A stretch of DNA of 64,000 nucleotides, from the NCBI RefSeq assembly GCF_025359345.1, contig NZ_JANYGQ010000002.1, forward strand, positions 1 through 64,000. Reading direction: 5' to 3'. Below the pieces are notes generated by a model, which saw only the letters and a program-made list of their open reading frames with translations, had not been told where the DNA came from and searched no databases. Positions 61,138-64,000 of the stretch are shown here, piece after piece (within the stretch, counting starts at the first letter, position 1; each line of letters starts with the position of its first letter). The DNA is from Mucilaginibacter sp. GTDB taxonomy: Bacteria; Bacteroidota; Bacteroidia; Sphingobacteriales; Sphingobacteriaceae. The position numbers and the translations under genes are program-made.

Positions 61138-61578
61138 TTAAATATTCAAACTAACTACGGGCTCAGTTAAAGCCGCGATATAAATAATGTGATTTTGGCA
61201 ATGTATACCAAAATGTCTCAACTTTTCTTCAGAAACATACTCCATTGAACTATTCGAACGAATATAATTTAGGTAAGCTGAACCTGAAAACTCGACCAAT
61301 AAACGACCTGTGTATTCGTCATCTCTATTAAAAATCAAAAAACTTTCATTGAATACCGAATAGGTGGCGTAATTATCGAAAAATATTTGGTGGATTGGGC
61401 CTTCATTATTAACTCTCCTGGCAGGTCCAATTGTCTTATCGCCTATGCTGATATATTCCTCATCATTTGATACAACTGCCTCACGAATGGTCAGTAGCAA
61501 TTGGTTATCAATTGGTTCTTCTACACTTATCAAAAATATCGAATGAACATCCTGTAAATTATCTACAAATTTCATCAT
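61138..61578 (-). CDS. Protein of unknown function downstream of the symporter
   Basis: A 146-residue protein I do not recognise. It is acidic, with no signal peptide and no membrane helix. It has repeated strand-like pieces (LQDVHSIFLISVEEPI, DEEYISIGDKTIGPARRV, YSVFNESFLIFNRDDEYTG), so an alpha/beta or all-beta fold is likely. It lies 12 bases after the symporter's stop on the same strand, so it is probably co-transcribed. The start could be the second of two consecutive ATGs. Confidence 0.6.
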   Translation of the reverse strand: MMKFVDNLQDVHSIFLISVEEPIDNQLLLTIREAVVSNDEEYISIGDKTIGPARRVNNEGPIHQIFFDNYATYSVFNESFLIFNRDDEYTGRLLVEFSGSAYLNYIRSNSSMEYVSEEKLRHFGIHCQNHIIYIAALTEPVVSLNI

Positions 61579-61590
61579 TGGACTGCTTAA

Positions 61591-62829
61591 CTATTTCTCT
61601 GTCAGTTCTCCGGCCCTAAACTCCCCCTCACTCTTCGCTATCACAATCGTCGCTATCCCATTGCCAATCATATTGGTTATTGCCCGCGCTTCCGACATAA
61701 ACCTATCCACCCCGAACAATATGGCCACGCCCTCAACTGGTATAATTTTTAATGCCGCCAATGTTGAGGTAAGTATAATAAACCCTCCACCGGTTACCGC
61801 TGCCGCCCCTTTTGATGTAATCATCAGTACGCCTATCAGCATTACTTGCCGTTCCAGCGATAACGGTACCTTAAATACCTGGGCCAAAAATATCACCGCC
61901 ATAGAGAGATAAATGGTGGTGCCATCAAGGTTGAATGAATACCCCGTCGGTATTACCAGCCCGACTACCGATTTTGAGCAGCCGAATTTCTCCATCTTCT
62001 CCATCATGCCCGGTAAGGCTGTCTCGGAGGAAGAAGTGCCCAATACCAACAATATTTCGTCCTTTATAAATTTTAAATATTCCCAAAGGCTGAACTTATA
62101 TAGGTAGCAGACAACGTTAAGCGCCACAAATATAAAAAGGAACATGGTGATGTAAACCGAGGCCATCAATAATCCAAGCGGCTGCAGCGTTTTAACGCCA
62201 TAAGTGCTTATGGTGTAAGCCATCCCCGCAAATGCGCCGATTGGTGCCAGCCGCATCACCATGTGCATGATATTAAAGAACACTTTTGATATTTTTTCGA
62301 ATAGGTTGATGACTGTTTGACCGCCTTCGCCCATTTTGCTAAGCCCTAAGCCGAATAATATGGCAAACAACAGTATCTGTAAAATATCGCCTTTAGCAAA
62401 TGCATCAAATACGTTTGACGGAATGATGTGGGTTACAAAATCAACCCAATGCATTTCGGCAGCGGCCTTTTGGAAGCCGGCCAGTTTAACAGCGTCAACT
62501 TTGGTGGTGTTTATAAAGTCCGCTCCTGGCTTTACCAGGTTGGCCACTATAATACCTATCACCAGGGCAAACGTGCTCACAATTTCAAAATACAACAACG
62601 CCTTGCCGCCTACCCTGCCCACCTTTTTCATATCGCTCATTCCGGCAATACCCAGCACTATCGTTAAAAATATAATCGGCGCTATCAGCATAGTTATAAG
62701 GCTGATAAACATTTTGCTGATGGTTTGAGCGGTAGGTCCGAACGATTTAAAAAAGAAGCCCGCAATAACACCCAGCAAAATGGCGGCAATCACCTGGAAA
62801 TTTAGGTTAAGGAGTAGTTTCTTCATCAT
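61591..62829 (-). CDS. Dicarboxylate/amino acid:cation symporter (DAACS family)
   Basis: A 412-residue inner-membrane transporter with eight helices and two re-entrant loops. It has GTSSSETALPGMMEKM (the Ser-rich hairpin, about 265-280), NLDGTTIYLSMAVIFLAQ (the NxDGT cation site) and a late DRFMSEARAITNMIGNG. The family (GltP, DctA) imports C4-dicarboxylates, glutamate or aspartate with H+ or Na+; the motif cannot choose between them. The start may be the second of two ATGs. Confidence 0.92.
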   Translation of the reverse strand: MMKKLLLNLNFQVIAAILLGVIAGFFFKSFGPTAQTISKMFISLITMLIAPIIFLTIVLGIAGMSDMKKVGRVGGKALLYFEIVSTFALVIGIIVANLVKPGADFINTTKVDAVKLAGFQKAAAEMHWVDFVTHIIPSNVFDAFAKGDILQILLFAILFGLGLSKMGEGGQTVINLFEKISKVFFNIMHMVMRLAPIGAFAGMAYTISTYGVKTLQPLGLLMASVYITMFLFIFVALNVVCYLYKFSLWEYLKFIKDEILLVLGTSSSETALPGMMEKMEKFGCSKSVVGLVIPTGYSFNLDGTTIYLSMAVIFLAQVFKVPLSLERQVMLIGVLMITSKGAAAVTGGGFIILTSTLAALKIIPVEGVAILFGVDRFMSEARAITNMIGNGIATIVIAKSEGEFRAGELTEK

Positions 62830-63099
62830 TCAATAATACGAATATTCGCCGTGTTATGATAATTGCGGAAAAAGTTTGTAGCAGTGTTGATAAAAAATAA
62901 GACAGCCTGTTAAATATCAATAATTATTAATTAGATTTGGTTAAGATTAAAACCTAATCGACGCCTAAATAACTTTATCACTATGAAAGAAATCAACATT
63001 TCTGGCATATCCCAAACTATTTGCAACATAACTAACCAGCGTAATTTGCCGTCCGTAAATTACAGCCTGCACTTCATTAATATTAATTAACCTAACCTG

Positions 63100-64000
63100 A
63101 TGAGAAAAATCAACACCATTGCCTTATTAATTGCCTTTGCGGCCGTCATTGTGTACCTGGGTTCTGCATCCTGTGGAAACGGTCCAGGCGGCAACAAAAC
63201 CAATGTTGCCCATGCTGACTCGGGCCAGGTAAAAACGCCGCTGAGCCCGGTATTGCCTTTTGACGTAACACTGCCCCCGAAAGGAACAGGAGTGCTCGAA
63301 ACGACAATACGCAGAAGTTTCGACGTTTTTTCGTGGGATTCGTTCATCGCCATGTGCTGGCCGGCGCAAGGCCACGGGGTAATCGGCCAGTTTGGCGATA
63401 ATGCCACCGTATGGGAAACATGGAAAAAAAATTACGAGGTTTTCCTGGCTAATGGCCTGCCCCCTGCCCCGTGGGACACCGGGTTGCAAAGCAAGGAAGC
63501 AAACCTTTCGCAAACAGGCAAAACCCCGGCCAATATGACTTTCATTTTCCAACCGTTTATGACAGGCCCGCTCATCGACCAAAATGGCCAATACAACCGC
63601 TTTGAAATTGCAATGAACAAGGAAATGTTTGATTACATCGACACGCATAAGCTCTACAACATACAAGGCCAGCAGGCTTTTACAGATTCAGTTTTATTCC
63701 CCCAAGGCGATAATACCAAGAAAACGTATGGGGCGATAATGGTAAAAGCGTCGTGGAAAGTACTCGGCAAAGGAGATGACACCTCGCGGTTCCACAAAGT
63801 TAAAGCCATCATCCACATCCCGGCGCTGGCATCAAGGGGCATTAGGGATAGCAGTTACGAGGCATGGGTTGGCCTGGTAGGCTTACACATTGGCACGAGG
63901 ACAACCATATCACCGCAATGGATATGGTCGACTTTTGAGCAGGTGGATAATGCACCCGACCTTGGCAAAGCAGTAAACGGCAAGCATTATAATTATTACA
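63100..64000 (+). CDS. Secreted protein, possibly lipoprotein, cut off by the window end
   Basis: A frame of 300 codons without stop runs to the end of the window. It starts MRKINTIALLIAFAAVIVYL with a hydrophobic signal and a Cys at residue 25 (SASC), which could be a lipobox. The mature part has SFDVFSWDSFIAMCWP, a WVGLVGLHIGTRTT segment and IWSTFEQVDNAPD. I do not recognise the family for sure. It is divergent from the symporter, with a 270-bp AT-rich gap between. Confidence 0.7.
   Translation, partial: MRKINTIALLIAFAAVIVYLGSASCGNGPGGNKTNVAHADSGQVKTPLSPVLPFDVTLPPKGTGVLETTIRRSFDVFSWDSFIAMCWPAQGHGVIGQFGDNATVWETWKKNYEVFLANGLPPAPWDTGLQSKEANLSQTGKTPANMTFIFQPFMTGPLIDQNGQYNRFEIAMNKEMFDYIDTHKLYNIQGQQAFTDSVLFPQGDNTKKTYGAIMVKASWKVLGKGDDTSRFHKVKAIIHIPALASRGIRDSSYEAWVGLVGLHIGTRTTISPQWIWSTFEQVDNAPDLGKAVNGKHYNYY

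Noticed and set aside
62983..63090. 35-codon frame before the last gene, possible leader peptide
   Set aside because: No composition or motif support; a frame of this length is expected by chance in such a gap.
1..64000. CRISPR arrays, tRNA or rRNA genes, prophage
   Set aside because: The repeats here are palindromic or word-like and not regularly spaced with unique spacers; no cloverleaf, rRNA or phage structural gene was recognised by reading.

Overview
The window is an ordinary-looking chromosomal segment from a member of the Bacteroidota, most likely Sphingobacteriaceae (Mucilaginibacter or Pedobacter-like). Five things point there. The envelope genes are typical (ExbB/ExbD/TonB, an HU-SPOR protein, a Porin_10-type porin, an Omp85 barrel, FtsX/MacB-type permeases of about 800 aa). 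Small lineage families such as DUF5606 and DUF6496 are present. Shine-Dalgarno motifs are largely absent. TAnnTTTG promoter elements recur at gene starts. The spacers are full of dispersed palindromic repeats. I saw no rRNA, tRNA, CRISPR array, prophage or integrative element. The only transposase is a REP-associated tyrosine transposase (RAYT).

Layout. 1-5 kb: 3' end of hppA, a RAYT between inverted REP hairpins and 27-bp direct repeats, an APC amino-acid permease, an MFS transporter and MarC. 5-12 kb (minus): AsmA-like protein, then guaA, a lipoprotein and an RsmB-type rRNA methyltransferase with coupled starts and stops. 11.9-15.1 kb (plus): two tandem nucleotidyltransferases with an AraC DNA-binding domain, a VOC protein and a GNAT. 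15-21.9 kb: small envelope genes, AI-2E family permease, a 58-residue DUF6496 gene, a Gfo/Idh oxidoreductase, an MgrA-type aldo-keto reductase and folC. 22-30 kb (minus): a large TPR protein, an outer-membrane barrel with a TonB-box-like motif but little room for a plug, HU-SPOR protein, exbB, exbD and tonB. This looks like one dedicated Ton-energised envelope operon. 30-37 kb: HExxH protein, two lone receivers bracketing two twin zinc ribbons, Omp85 barrel, alpha/beta hydrolase, YjbR protein and a beta-lactamase-like hydrolase. 37-45 kb: tandem permeases, PspA with an unknown partner and an EF-hand-like lipoprotein. 45-52.8 kb: a toxin-antitoxin-like nucleotidyltransferase pair, peptidase E, an ankyrin protein, lpxK-punA-porin and a conserved unknown protein. 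53-64 kb: cyclophilin, DUF5606, a cation efflux pump, an LpxO-like hydroxylase, RlmH, a membrane-anchored MutS-like ATPase, an FkbM methyltransferase, SucD, a dicarboxylate symporter and the start of a secreted protein.

The most striking structure lies between the genes. Several palindromic repeat families sit at most convergent gene junctions. One is a 148-bp element with 30-bp inverted ends, present in three copies with two shorter relatives. Low-complexity 'word' repeats fill many other gaps. In at least three cases they run into coding sequence: an in-frame insert in lpxK, one in folC, and a stretch that encodes the signal peptide of the 51.5-52.8 kb protein. The best candidates for something new are the RAYT/terminator arrangement, the plug-poor TonB-box barrel operon, the receiver/zinc-ribbon cluster and the coding use of word repeats. 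All calls rest on reading the sequence and on remembered family knowledge; no database search was run.
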